From: Pirellula staleyi DSM 6068
GTDB taxonomy: Bacteria > Planctomycetota > Planctomycetia > Pirellulales > Pirellulaceae
Reading direction: 5' to 3'
Length of the DNA stretch: 64,000 bases
Assembly: GCA_945875845.1 (NCBI GenBank)
Contig: CAMCMB010000025.1
Span: 1-64,000 of the forward strand
Shown here: one piece after another, positions 44,316 through 53,103 of the stretch
Numbering within the stretch: position 1 is the first letter of the stretch
Layout: every line of letters begins with the position of its first letter
Notes under the pieces: generated by a model
What the model was told of the DNA's origin: nothing
Database searches by the model: none
What the model saw: only the letters and a program-made list of their open reading frames with translations
Position numbers and translations under genes: made by a program

Positions 44316-44879
44316 CTAGTTTTTTGGGAAATCGTCGATCGTTAGCAGCGTTGCGAGCGGAATCCCATGAGCTTCAAAGGCAGCTTGCCCGCCTTCGAGT
44401 CGGTCGATGACCCCCAGGACCCCGATCACATCCAGGCCGAAATCCTTCGCGGCTTGAGCCGCTTTCAGAGCGCTCCCGCCACTGGTAATGACATCTTCCA
44501 CGATCACACATTTCATACCAGGTCGCACGGGCCCTTCGACCAACTTGCCGGTTCCGTGCTGCTTGGCTTCTTTACGGACCATGAATCCGAGCAGCCCTCG
44601 GTCCCTAAGTCCCGAATGTACCACGATCGAGGCGGTAATCGGATCCGCTCCGATCGCTAAACCGCCCACGGCATCGGGAATGGAACCGAAATAGTTTCCC
44701 AAAATAAGATCCAACATTCCCGCTGCAATTTGGTTCGCCCCCTGAGGATGCAAGGTCACAGTCCGACAATCAAGGTAGTACGATGCTTGTTTTCCACTTG
44801 CCAATGTGAATTGACCAAATTGAAGCGCATACTGGCGGACGATGGAAATCAATTTGTCGCGGTCGTAGTTTAAATTCAT
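44316..44879 (-). CDS. pyrE: orotate phosphoribosyltransferase
   Basis: The enzyme converts orotate and PRPP to OMP in pyrimidine synthesis. The PRPP loop reads CVIVEDVITSGGSALKAAQA, as expected, and the N-terminal half has FTLASGKQASYYLDCRTVTL and VGGLAIGADPITASI. The start at 44879 (MNLNYDRDKLIS) gives 187 residues, the normal size; the ORF extends 19 codons upstream without family similarity. It is convergent with leuA across the 16-base inverted repeat. Confidence 0.95.
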   Translation of the reverse strand: MNLNYDRDKLISIVRQYALQFGQFTLASGKQASYYLDCRTVTLHPQGANQIAAGMLDLILGNYFGSIPDAVGGLAIGADPITASIVVHSGLRDRGLLGFMVRKEAKQHGTGKLVEGPVRPGMKCVIVEDVITSGGSALKAAQAAKDFGLDVIGVLGVIDRLEGGQAAFEAHGIPLATLLTIDDFPKN

Positions 44880-44950
44880 CAGTAATTCATTGTTGGAATG
44901 GTCTGGCAACATCCGAGAGGCGATCCAGGAGGACACAGCCGAAACAAGTC

Positions 44951-45028
44951 AAAGTAGTAGGCACATTCCATGTGCCGTCCACCTGGAATAAAGTAGTAGG
45001 CACATTCCATGTGCCGTCCACCTGGAAT
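44951..45028. repeat. 39-bp exact tandem duplication
   Basis: The unit begins AAAGTAGTAGGCACATTCCA and ends CCACCTGGAAT. Each unit contains the palindrome GGCACATTCCATGTGCC. The inverted partner at about 45066-45080 would let the whole region fold into a long hairpin. Confidence 0.92.
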
Positions 45029-45259
45029 CTTGGCAAACGCCCAAGTGCGAACGGCACGGCGGAGCGTGCCTGCTACTTTTGTCGGCTGTGTCATAGGAAT
45101 CGTGGAGGAAGAGTTTAACGCGTTCCCCGTGCGGTGCACAGGTCCCCACGATTGCTATCACATTACGTCCCGCCTCGCGCAGTTGTGTGAAAGGTACCAA
45201 TCTGCCTCCCGCTGTAAGTTGTCTTGCTTGAACCATCGCACATAAGCTAATCTCCATTC

Positions 45260-45265
45260 GGAGGG
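45260..45265 (+). promoter_or_regulatory. ribosome binding site that fixes the lipoprotein start
   Basis: GGAGGG ends nine bases before the ATG at 45275 and only three before the GTG at 45269. The spacing favours the ATG, two codons into the listed ORF. Confidence 0.7.
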
Positions 45266-45274
45266 TTTGTGAGC

Positions 45275-46408
45275 ATGCATAGAAACAAAGCAAAAAACAG
45301 TCGTTTTCAGATGGTGCCAGCGCTGTGCGGGCTCGTGTGTTTCTGCTTGGCCGGCTGTAAAATGACAGCCCCGATGCACGTATGGAAAGCTTCGGAAGTC
45401 CCCAAGCATGGCGTTGTGCGCGTGGCAGTGGCTCCTATCGGAGGAAAAACCGATGCAACCGATCGGCTTTTGGTCGCGATGCAAAGAGCTCAACCTCAGC
45501 CTAATCCGATGTTGGCCGCCACGTATCCTGAGGAGCTTGCACAGATTGGTGGTATTCAACTGGTCTCTTACGACAACCAACCCAATGATATGGCCACGCT
45601 GTCGTCGGCCAGACGCGCCGGATTGGACTACATCCTTCAAGGCAACATTATCGACGAAGTGCTGGATATTCCTCCAGACCCAACTCCCAAACGCAAATTT
45701 CGCTTGTTCAAACCCAAGGAAAAACTGGAGTACTTGACCGTTCATTGGAGCGTTGTGGATGTTGCCTCTGGGCAACGCATCAAAGAAGAAACCATCTCCA
45801 TCAATCGAAAGCAAGCCGAGGAAAAATACCCGGAACTCATGATGTTTGCGCAAGGGAACGACGGTCGAGTGCTCATGGCTTCTGCGAAGCAGTCGTGGTC
45901 CATAGTGGCACCGACTACGGAACCGATGCAGGCATCGCTGGACTTGCCTTGGTTCATGCCGGGCTCCTCCAAGGTTCGGCAAGGAAATGGCTATGCGAGA
46001 CAAGGGAATTGGCAAGCGGCTGAAAGAGAATGGCAAGAGGCGGCCGATCAGCACTCTTGGAACACTGCCGCCTGGAAAAATTTAAGCTTGGCAGCCACGG
46101 CCAAAGAGGATTTCCAATTGGCTCGTGACCGACTAAAACATGCAGATACGTTTCTTCCCGGGGATTCCACCTTTCCAACGTTGACCTGGATCGAACAAAG
46201 GCAGCGAGACTACCACAAATCGCTGGATCTAGCTCCTCCCGCAACGGGATGGACTCTACCGGATCCTCCACAATCCGTCCGGCCCGACGACGTCCCTTCG
46301 TCTCCGCCTCGCGATCTCAAAGACATGCCTTGGTGGACGGCCATTCCCTTTGTGCCGCCCCCCGGTTGGACTTGGAAACAGTGGTGGAATCAGCCAATCG
46401 TACTTTAA
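45275..46408 (+). CDS. TPR-containing lipoprotein, function unknown
   Basis: The protein has a lipoprotein signal (ALCGLVCFCLAGC) and 377 residues. The first domain (about 40-200) has VVRVAVAPIGGKTDATDRLL, LDYILQGNIIDEVLD and LTVHWSVVDVASGQRIKEET. This pattern is like periplasmic components that gather a value from a named set, similar to the CsgG/LpoB-type fold, but I am not certain. A pair of TPR-like helices follows (RQGNGYARQGNWQAAEREWQ and LAATAKEDFQLARDRLKH). The C-terminus is proline- and tryptophan-rich (WTAIPFVPPPGWTWKQWW). It should be on the periplasmic side of a membrane. Confidence 0.7.
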   Translation: MHRNKAKNSRFQMVPALCGLVCFCLAGCKMTAPMHVWKASEVPKHGVVRVAVAPIGGKTDATDRLLVAMQRAQPQPNPMLAATYPEELAQIGGIQLVSYDNQPNDMATLSSARRAGLDYILQGNIIDEVLDIPPDPTPKRKFRLFKPKEKLEYLTVHWSVVDVASGQRIKEETISINRKQAEEKYPELMMFAQGNDGRVLMASAKQSWSIVAPTTEPMQASLDLPWFMPGSSKVRQGNGYARQGNWQAAEREWQEAADQHSWNTAAWKNLSLAATAKEDFQLARDRLKHADTFLPGDSTFPTLTWIEQRQRDYHKSLDLAPPATGWTLPDPPQSVRPDDVPSSPPRDLKDMPWWTAIPFVPPPGWTWKQWWNQPIVL

Positions 46409-46459
46409 ATGAAAAGGCTGCTATAATGAGCGAGCATTCGGTCAAGGGCACTCACTCCG

Positions 46460-46575
46460 TAGCGGAACAGCGTTTGTAGCGGAACAGCGTTTGTAGCGGA
46501 ACAGCGCAAGCTGTCCGGTGAGGATTCGCAAATCACTTGGGAATTCACCGGGCGGCTCGCGCCGCTCCGCTATAA
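46460..46575. repeat. 17-bp tandem repeat joined to CACCGG palindromic repeat, copy 2
   Basis: TAGCGGAACAGCGTTTG is present twice plus a 13-base third copy (46460-46506). It runs into GTCCGGTGA and, 25 bases on, TCACCGGGCGGCTCGCGCCG and CTCCGCTA. The ends TAGCGGA and TCCGCTA pair, so the tandem units extend one arm of the palindrome. This is the second copy of the family at 38356. Confidence 0.85.
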
Positions 46576-46652
46576 GAACAATGGTTCCATCCGAAAGGGA
46601 GTCCCACTCGCTTGCATATCCGACTTTACCAATTCCCTCAAATCTAAGTATT

Positions 46653-47075
46653 ATGCCTATTGCTCCTGGTTGGCAAACCGAGAACCGACCACCTCGCATT
46701 CTTATCGTGGACGATGATTTCGAAGTTGCGGAACCAGTGAAATACGCTTTGGAAGGTCTTGGGTACGCTGTCACACACGTGCCGGACGGCAATCAAGGCG
46801 TGGAATCGATTGAAACCGTTAATCCCGACTTGATGGTGCTCGACATGATGATGCCGGGCCGGAGTGGATTCCTGGTCCTGGAGCATCTTCGTCGAATCAA
46901 GAAGACGATGGTACGCGTCGTCATGGTGACGGGTAACGATGGCGAACGCCATCAAGCCTATGCAAGAATGTTGGGAGCAGATGATTACATTCACAAACCC
47001 TTTGCCATGGATAAATTAGTACAAACCATTCAAAGACTCCTTGATGAGCCGTTCCCAGACGGGAGCGCAGAATGA
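46653..47075 (+). CDS. receiver-only response regulator (CheY-like)
   Basis: The receiver domain fills this 140-residue protein. It starts ILIVDDDFEVAEPVKYALEG with the acidic pocket DDD. The phosphorylatable aspartate is in DLMVLDMMMPGRSG, followed by VVMVTGND and the conserved lysine of DDYIHKPFAMDKL. There is no output domain. The listed ORF begins at 46518 inside a repeat; I take the ATG at 46653 (MPIAPGWQ). The stop overlaps the start of mtnA as ATGA, so the two are translationally coupled, an unusual pairing. Confidence 0.88.
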   Translation: MPIAPGWQTENRPPRILIVDDDFEVAEPVKYALEGLGYAVTHVPDGNQGVESIETVNPDLMVLDMMMPGRSGFLVLEHLRRIKKTMVRVVMVTGNDGERHQAYARMLGADDYIHKPFAMDKLVQTIQRLLDEPFPDGSAE

Positions 47076-48151
47076 GTTCAGTCGAGCAACCCACGCAACG
47101 GGTCTTTTCGGTGCAATGGTCCGGCGATGCCGATGGTTTTCTCGTCTTGCTGGACCAAACGCTGCTGCCTAGGGAACTCAAGTTGCTCTCATTGCACACG
47201 ATCGAAGAGGTTTTTGAAGCAATTGTCATGTTGCGAGTCCGCGGTGCCCCCGCGATCGGGATCGCAGCTGCCTATGGTGTTGTCATTGGACTGCAAAAAT
47301 GTTTGTCGAACGGAAACTCGGTCGAAGTCGCCCGCGACGTTGCCGTAAATGCTTGCGAGTACTTAGCAACGAGTCGCCCGACCGCGGTTAATTTGTTTTG
47401 GGCGCTCGATCGGATGAAAGCGGTGGTCGCTCGAAGTACCAGCATCGCATCGTCATTGGACCTAGCTCGAGCTTTACTGAGAGAAGCGAGATTGATTCAC
47501 GACGAGGATCGCCGAACATGCCATGCCATCGGCGAGCACGGTGCCGAGTTGCTGGCGGACCATTCGGGGGTGCTTACGCATTGCAATACAGGCGGCCTCG
47601 CGACTTCAGAATATGGGACCGCTCTAGCGGCTGTTTTTACTGCCCAAGACCAAGGTAAGAACATTCATGTGTTTGCCGATGAGACACGGCCATTGCTGCA
47701 GGGTTCCAGGTTGACCGCTTGGGAACTGCAGCAGCGTGGCGTACGCTGTACCGTCATCTGCGACTCCATGGCGGCCCAAGTCATGCGCGAAGGCCGCATC
47801 CAGGCGGTCATCGTCGGTGCGGATAGAATCACAGCCCGAGGTGATACGGCCAACAAGATAGGGACGTACGGGGTCGCTGTTTTGGCCAAGTATCATGCTG
47901 TTCCGTTCTATGTCGCAGCACCACGCAGCACGTTTGACCTCTCCATTGTCAGTGGCAACGACATTCCAATCGAGCAACGCAAAGCAGACGAAATCACGCA
48001 CGGTTTTGGCAGACAGACTGCACCTAGCGGGATCGACGTGTACAACCCTGCATTCGATGTGACGCCGGCTGAATTGATCTCCGCTATCATTACCGAGAGA
48101 GGCATCATCTCTCCAGTCTGCGAAGAGAGCGTACGAGCGATGATGGAGTAG
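47072..48151 (+). CDS. mtnA: methylthioribose-1-phosphate isomerase
   Basis: The enzyme isomerises 5-methylthioribose-1-phosphate to methylthioribulose-1-phosphate in methionine salvage. It belongs to the eIF-2B alpha-like family and shows LRVRGAPAIGIAAAYGVVIG, RPTAVNLFWALDRM, VLTHCNTGGLATSEYGTAL (with the catalytic cysteine), VFADETRPLLQGSRLTAWEL and VIVGADRITARGDTANKIGT. The C-terminus has PFYVAAPRSTFDL and PAFDVTPAELISAIITE. Length 359 is normal. It starts inside the response-regulator stop codon (ATGA), and no other methionine-salvage gene is in the window. Confidence 0.96.
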   Translation: MSSVEQPTQRVFSVQWSGDADGFLVLLDQTLLPRELKLLSLHTIEEVFEAIVMLRVRGAPAIGIAAAYGVVIGLQKCLSNGNSVEVARDVAVNACEYLATSRPTAVNLFWALDRMKAVVARSTSIASSLDLARALLREARLIHDEDRRTCHAIGEHGAELLADHSGVLTHCNTGGLATSEYGTALAAVFTAQDQGKNIHVFADETRPLLQGSRLTAWELQQRGVRCTVICDSMAAQVMREGRIQAVIVGADRITARGDTANKIGTYGVAVLAKYHAVPFYVAAPRSTFDLSIVSGNDIPIEQRKADEITHGFGRQTAPSGIDVYNPAFDVTPAELISAIITERGIISPVCEESVRAMME

Positions 48152-48165
48152 TCGGCAGCGGAGCG

Positions 48166-48222
48166 TTCGTTGTGCGACGCTCCGCGTCGCAGGAATCACG
48201 ACGCGGAGCGTCGTGCAACGAA
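48166..48222 (+). terminator. long hairpin after mtnA
   Basis: The 24-base arms TTCGTTGTGCGACGCTCCGC... (48166-48189) and ...GGAGCGTCGTGCAACGAA (48199-48222) pair with two mismatches over a nine-base loop. It is a very stable structure 14 bases after the mtnA stop. There is no T-run, so it may be a repeat that protects or separates transcripts rather than a classical terminator. Confidence 0.65.
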
Positions 48223-48264
48223 GGAAGGCAACTTAGAAAGGCGACAATAGGTGAATATTCCCTC

Positions 48265-48268
48265 GGAG
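48265..48268 (+). promoter_or_regulatory. ribosome binding site for the DUF4159 gene
   Basis: GGAG lies six bases before the ATG at 48275, supporting this start over the GTG at 48251 of the ORF track. Confidence 0.6.
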
Positions 48269-48274
48269 CAAAAC

Positions 48275-50650
48275 ATGGCAGGTCAAGATTCTCGCAAACA
48301 CGCTTCTCAGGGCCAACGTGTTGCGATCCTACCAACCTTGTTGCTGATTGCAGCTTGGTTGCTACCATCGATCGTTGGGCCAAGAGCCTTTGCCCAAAAT
48401 ACAAAAGTGACGCCTGCGGCCGTTTCCGCATCCATCGCGCAGTGTGTGGCGTTTCTGGAGAAAAGCCAAGAGACGGCTGGCCGTCGAGGTTCTTGGCCGG
48501 GCCATCTCGAATACGGGACGGGACAAACGTGTTTGGTGACATTGGCTTTGCTCAGCGCTGGCCAAAGCGTCAAATCTCCCAAAATTGTCAAGGCTTTGGA
48601 TTACATTCGCAGCCTCAAGTCCGAACGAACCTACACAGCCGCATTAAAAATAATGGTGCTTTGCTTGGCCGAACCGGCCAAGGACATGGCGAGAATCCAG
48701 GAAGAGGTCGACTGGCTTGTGAACGCTCAGGCCGAGAATGGCGGATGGGGTTACTATCAGGGTACGGGTGATTCCGATGAATCGAACAGCCAGTTTGCCG
48801 TTCTAGCACTATGGGAAGCAAGCAAGCTTGGGATCGCAATCCCTGAAAGGCGCTTTTCCAAGAGTCGAGAGTATTGGATCAGTCAGAGACGCGGCGAGGG
48901 CTGGGGTTATCGAAAAGATAGACCTATTGGCAGCATGACTTGTGCCGGGATCGCTTCCATGATCATCTTGCAAGACGCTTCGGAAGGAGCCGATGCGCAA
49001 GTCGTTGGAAACAACATCAAGTGTTGCGGGACCGTCAAAGACAGCGATTTTGACGTGGCCAAACCAATGCAATGGCTCGCTCGTAATTTCTCCGTCAACC
49101 GCAACCCGGATAGTGGATCGTACACCATGTACTACCTCTATGCATTGGAGCGGGTCGGACGCCTGACCGGCCAGCGTTTCATTGGCGATCACGACTGGTA
49201 TCGCGAAGGTGCCGAGTATTTGCTCTCCAACCAAGGCCAAAGCATCGGTGGCAGTTTTCGAGGTGGTCCGACCGAGGGGGACGAAATCTCTGCTTCTGCG
49301 ATGGCTCTCCTGTTCTTGAGCAAAGGCAAACGACAAGTGGTCATCGGTCATTTGCAATACGGGGATCCTAAGGACAACGATTGGAATCAACATCGTCGCT
49401 CCATTCAAAACCTCACAGGGCAGATCGAAAAGGTCTGGAAGCGTGAGCTTGCATGGCAAACCATCCGTTTAGAAAAAGCAACCGTAGAAAACCTCTTGGA
49501 AACGCCCGTGTTGTTCCTCAGTGGCTCCAAGGAATTCAAGCTTACAGACCCGCAACGCAAACTGCTCAAAGACTATACCGAACAAGGCGGATTTATCTTT
49601 GCAGAGGCTTGCAACGGCGACGGTTGCAATGGGGAAGCGTTTGATAAATCGTTTCGTCGCGAGATGGAAACCATCTTCGACAAGCCATTTCAAAAGCTCG
49701 CTCCGTCGCATCCCATCTGGTCGGCGGAAACCAAAGTTGATCCGAATGCCCTACCCAAAGATTTTTGGCTGTATGGATTGGACACATGTTGTCGCACAAG
49801 CGTCGTCTATTCACCCATCAGTCTGTCATGCCGATGGGAACTGGGGCGGCCGTATGGGATCATCCCAAAGCGTGCAGCTTCGGTCGAGTCGGATATCCTG
49901 AACGCAGTCAAACTAGGTGTCAACGCGGTAGCCTACGCCACCGGACGCGAGCTCAAAGACAAACTGGACGCAGCTACCATAATTATCCCCCAGGGGGACC
50001 GGCAAGCGCTTGCTCGTGGGGCGCTGACAATACCCAAGATCCAGCACAGCGGTGGATCGGATGACACTCCCAAAGCGGTCGCCAACTTGATCGAAATGTT
50101 TCGGCGAGAATCGCAATCCCTGGTCGACAGCAAGACTCCCATGGTCTCGCTCGTAAGCCCAGAAGTCGAGAAGTATCCGATCCTCTACATTCACGGGCGA
50201 AACCAGTTTGCCTTGTCTCAAGAGGAACGGCAAGGCTTGAAGAAGCACTTCGAAAACGGCGGCTTCGTCATCGGCGATTCGATCTGTGCTTCCAAAGAAT
50301 TTTCCGATGCAGTCCGCAAAGAGTTCAGCCAAGTACTCCCCGACTCATTCTGGCGAAAAGTAGATCCAAAACATCCGCTCATGCAACGCAATGGACCTGT
50401 GGGATACGATTTGGGTAACGTTGCGTTGATCGATGCATCGGCGGCGGGTTCGGACCTGCGCCAATCCAAACGAGAAGGGCCGGCAGATCTCGATGCGCTG
50501 GAATGGAATGGCAGAATCGTGATGTTGTTCTCGCCCAATGATCTAAGCTGTGCGATGGAGAGCAAACATTCGATGCAATGCCGAGGTTATGTTCGGGAGG
50601 ACGCATTCCGAATCGGAATCAACATGCTACTGTACGCGCTCACGCAATAG
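48275..50650 (+). CDS. secreted protein with terpene-cyclase-like repeats and two DUF4159 domains
   Basis: After a signal peptide (ILPTLLLIAAWLLPSIVGPR) the first 330 residues carry alpha/alpha-toroid repeats of the prenyltransferase/squalene-cyclase type (VDWLVNAQAENGGWGYYQGT, ISQRRGEGWGYRKDRPIGS). The catalytic DxDD of true cyclases is not evident, so it probably binds ligands or proteins. Two DUF4159 modules follow, one beginning TPVLFLSGSKEFKLT and continuing DYTEQGGFIFAEACNGDGCN, the second with YPILYIHGRNQFALSQEERQ and HFENGGFVIGDSICASKEF. DUF4159 modules are common in planctomycete membrane complexes of the MoxR/von Willebrand type. Length from this start is 791. Confidence 0.85.
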   Translation: MAGQDSRKHASQGQRVAILPTLLLIAAWLLPSIVGPRAFAQNTKVTPAAVSASIAQCVAFLEKSQETAGRRGSWPGHLEYGTGQTCLVTLALLSAGQSVKSPKIVKALDYIRSLKSERTYTAALKIMVLCLAEPAKDMARIQEEVDWLVNAQAENGGWGYYQGTGDSDESNSQFAVLALWEASKLGIAIPERRFSKSREYWISQRRGEGWGYRKDRPIGSMTCAGIASMIILQDASEGADAQVVGNNIKCCGTVKDSDFDVAKPMQWLARNFSVNRNPDSGSYTMYYLYALERVGRLTGQRFIGDHDWYREGAEYLLSNQGQSIGGSFRGGPTEGDEISASAMALLFLSKGKRQVVIGHLQYGDPKDNDWNQHRRSIQNLTGQIEKVWKRELAWQTIRLEKATVENLLETPVLFLSGSKEFKLTDPQRKLLKDYTEQGGFIFAEACNGDGCNGEAFDKSFRREMETIFDKPFQKLAPSHPIWSAETKVDPNALPKDFWLYGLDTCCRTSVVYSPISLSCRWELGRPYGIIPKRAASVESDILNAVKLGVNAVAYATGRELKDKLDAATIIIPQGDRQALARGALTIPKIQHSGGSDDTPKAVANLIEMFRRESQSLVDSKTPMVSLVSPEVEKYPILYIHGRNQFALSQEERQGLKKHFENGGFVIGDSICASKEFSDAVRKEFSQVLPDSFWRKVDPKHPLMQRNGPVGYDLGNVALIDASAAGSDLRQSKREGPADLDALEWNGRIVMLFSPNDLSCAMESKHSMQCRGYVREDAFRIGINMLLYALTQ

Positions 50651-50693
50651 TTCCAAGGCCACCAGCAGTTGCCAAGTCGAAGGATGGAAAATC

Positions 50694-50882
50694 AATGGGA
50701 GGGCGAGGCCACCCCTCTAAACATCTTTGCAATGGCGAATGCATTGGAAACCATCGGGAGGGCGAGGCTCCTGCCGAGCTTACGACGCAATGGTTCGGCA
50801 GGAGCCTCACCCTCCCAAGCAATGAATTGGTTGGGCAAGGCCTAACAAAACATGTTTACAGGAGTGGCCTCACCCTCTCGCG
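50694..50882. repeat. GAGGCTCCTGCCGA palindromic repeat, copy 3 (longest)
   Basis: The inner palindrome GGGCGAGGCTCCTGCCGAGC / GGTTCGGCAGGAGCCTCACC is flanked on both sides by GAGGCCACCCCTCTAAAC and its inverted relative GTTTACAGGAGTGGCCTCAC. The element thus has two nested inverted repeats and spans about 190 bases. It appears to be the complete form of the family. Confidence 0.87.
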
Positions 50883-51259
50883 TCTAAACCCCCGCTAGCG
50901 AAACAAAGCTGGCCGATGGGTGAACCACCGGCCAGCGCTTGTTTTTTCCTCCGACCGTTCGTCGGCACGACATGGAGCCGCTGCGAGACTGGCGTAGATC
51001 AGGCGTGCTACTGCACTCGCCTTTTGACGATCTAAGCCAACGCAATATGATGGTCCCTCAGCCTGAAAAACGACCAGAGGCAATTGATGCGAACCGTTTC
51101 CGATTCGCACACTTGCACTATACGTAACGGCTTCCGCATTGGAAAGATTGATTCTCCAAAAAAAGGATGAGTTACGCGCTGGGAAAGCTCCGTATCAAGT
51201 TGGCAGGATGGTGCGTTCTAAGTGATTACTGACGTAAGTACTCGCGCAGAGTTCATGCT

Positions 51260-51303
51260 CCCTTCTCCCCGGTACTCAGGGGAGAAGGGCTGGGGATGAG
51301 GGG
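51260..51303. repeat. palindromic repeat (CCCCTTCTCC family), copy 2
   Basis: CCCTTCTCCCC (51260-51270) pairs perfectly with GGGGAGAAGGG (51279-51289) over GGTACTCA and is followed by CTGGGGATGAGGGG. It is related to copy 1 at 857-901 in the opposite orientation. Confidence 0.75.
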
Positions 51304-51424
51304 CGTGGACTGTAAGAATCGCATCGAGATACAGGGCAACGATTCGCCACCCGCATCTAGCAACGGTACCCAATTTTAAGCGATTGCAATCGAGTGCGAA
51401 GCGCAAGCTGAAGGATGTCTCGCA

Positions 51425-53038
51425 CTATTTTTTGATTTGAAAATCAACTTGGCTCTGGCCCCACTTGTGTGCTTTCATATCCTCAATGGTCAATCGCAAT
51501 TGATAACTGCCAATTGCGATTTGCTGTGGCATGTAGATCTTGTAAACGATGAAGTAGTCTCGTCGATGATTCTGGCATAGTTCCGGTTCCATCGGCAACA
51601 ATTGGTCCGCTACCTTGCTACCTTGACCGTCGAGGATCTCGTAGCTGCCTTGCAATTGCGTTTCAAATCCATTTCGGATTTTTTCTGCCGAAACGTTGTC
51701 TATTTCGCAGTAGAGCAACACTTCTTGATCGGCTTGAAATTGATTCTTGGCAAATTTCGTCACGACTCCATACCGCTCGACTTCGGTACAGAAAGCAAGC
51801 GACCTAACTTCCAAATTGCTTGCTGCCGCGAGGTGATTCGTGGCTTCACGCTGGCTGTTCATGACGAGAGCCCAGTGGCGCGACTTAACCGGCATCGCGT
51901 CCGGATTGGTTGCCTCAAATAGAGCTTGCATCTCATGTGCAATAAATGCGTTTTCGTTGACGCTCAAGTGCTCGATAGGGCGTAGCGCGTCCTCTAGCCG
52001 GCGTTGAACAACGTACAGCATTCGCAGTTTGATTTCTTGGCTCCGCCGCATGCTCTCATCGGTGTAAGTTGTTTCGCGGAGTTGCTTTTCCAATTCTTCG
52101 ATGGCTTGGTTGGCACTTTGCGACAAAGTCAACGAAGGAACTGGCGGACTATTCGCAGGAGTACTAGGTGCACTCTCAGCGCTTGTGGCGGCGGAAGTTG
52201 GTTTCGATGGCGCGACGGCGATTCCCGACGCAGTCATGACGTTGGACTCCAGCGGCATGATGGGCGAAATCGTTGCTGCGGAATGGACACCTTCTTTGGG
52301 AGTAACAGGATTCTCCTGAAGCGGCGATTGTATCGTGTTTGCAACCGACTTAGCGTCCACAGGAACAGCAGAATCCTTGACAGCAGAGTCATTCAGACGG
52401 ATAGAGACGCCTGTCTTTTTCTTTTCGTTCGATTCCGAATCGCTTTGTACGACTACTTTTTCATTCGATTCGGATGGATTCGCACTGGAATCAGAAAGTG
52501 TTCGTTTTTCGTTCGAGGACTTGGCGGTTTGCTCTTCGCTGGTTGAGTCACGACTCGAAGCCATGTTGATAACTTGATTTTGAACCGCCTCAAGTTGTTT
52601 CTTGTACAACTCGCGCTGGCCGGTGGGCAGTGAATCCAAAGCTTTTTCGAAGTCGGTGTCTGGCTGCTGAGTGCTCAACAACGGCCCGTTCTTGCGATCT
52701 TTGTTTGCATCGCCTTGCGCATCTTCCTGTCGCAAAAATTCAGGAAGCTTGTTGGGTTCTGCGGCAGCGTTTCGAGACGCTTTCGTCAGTCCCTTGGTTT
52801 CCGAACTGTTTTCTCGCGAGCGAGCATCTGCGAAGCGTGGACGTGGGACTTTTCCGGCCGATCGGTTCGGATAGGACCAGTCATCTTCCTCCTCGTTGAG
52901 AAAAGCCATGTCGTCATCGCGAGATCGAAACCCTAGCCCTTGGCAACCTGGCATAACAACCAGTGAGGATAGGACAATCGCGAGGCTGAGCTTCTTGCTG
53001 AGCTTCTTGAGGTCGAAACGTGTGGTTTGCAAGCCCAT
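51425..53038 (-). CDS. Ser/Glu-rich lipoprotein with conserved C-terminal domain
   Basis: A lipoprotein signal (KLSKKLSLAIVLSSLVVMPGC) begins a protein of about 537 residues. Residues 50-330 are low-complexity and charged, with much Ser, Glu, Asn and Lys. Residues 340-420 are helical (EELEKQLRETTYTDESMRRS, MLYVVQRRLEDALRPIEHL). The last 110 residues form a beta domain (FQADQEVLLYCEIDNVSAEK, QIAIGSYQLRLTIEDM). I do not recognise a named family. The start at 53038 is one of two in-frame options; 53080 adds 14 residues. It lies 65 bases downstream of the ParA gene, so they are likely co-transcribed. Confidence 0.75.
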   Translation of the reverse strand: MGLQTTRFDLKKLSKKLSLAIVLSSLVVMPGCQGLGFRSRDDDMAFLNEEEDDWSYPNRSAGKVPRPRFADARSRENSSETKGLTKASRNAAAEPNKLPEFLRQEDAQGDANKDRKNGPLLSTQQPDTDFEKALDSLPTGQRELYKKQLEAVQNQVINMASSRDSTSEEQTAKSSNEKRTLSDSSANPSESNEKVVVQSDSESNEKKKTGVSIRLNDSAVKDSAVPVDAKSVANTIQSPLQENPVTPKEGVHSAATISPIMPLESNVMTASGIAVAPSKPTSAATSAESAPSTPANSPPVPSLTLSQSANQAIEELEKQLRETTYTDESMRRSQEIKLRMLYVVQRRLEDALRPIEHLSVNENAFIAHEMQALFEATNPDAMPVKSRHWALVMNSQREATNHLAAASNLEVRSLAFCTEVERYGVVTKFAKNQFQADQEVLLYCEIDNVSAEKIRNGFETQLQGSYEILDGQGSKVADQLLPMEPELCQNHRRDYFIVYKIYMPQQIAIGSYQLRLTIEDMKAHKWGQSQVDFQIKK

Positions 53039-53103
53039 GCGGACGCTTAACGGAAAGCTTTCGAATTGCGGATGCGACATGATCGAACTCGTCTCTTAGG
53101 GTT

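Larger units (their letters stand above)
44880..45274. other. intergenic region with 39-bp tandem duplication
   Basis: There is no supported gene between divergent pyrE and the lipoprotein gene. A 39-base unit is duplicated exactly (44951-45028), and the second copy is followed by an inverted version of its start (GTGCCTGCTACTTTT at about 45066-45080). Confidence 0.7.
50651..51424. other. repeat-rich intergenic region
   Basis: There is no supported gene between the convergent DUF4159 and lipoprotein genes. It contains a long copy of the GAGGCTCCTGCCGA family (50694-50882) and the second copy of the CCCCTTCTCC hairpin family (51260-51303). The rest is featureless to me. Confidence 0.7.

Noticed and set aside
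48251-48274. GTG at 48251 as the start of the DUF4159 gene
   Set aside because: The GGAG placed six bases before the ATG at 48275, and the signal peptide that follows, fit the later start better.
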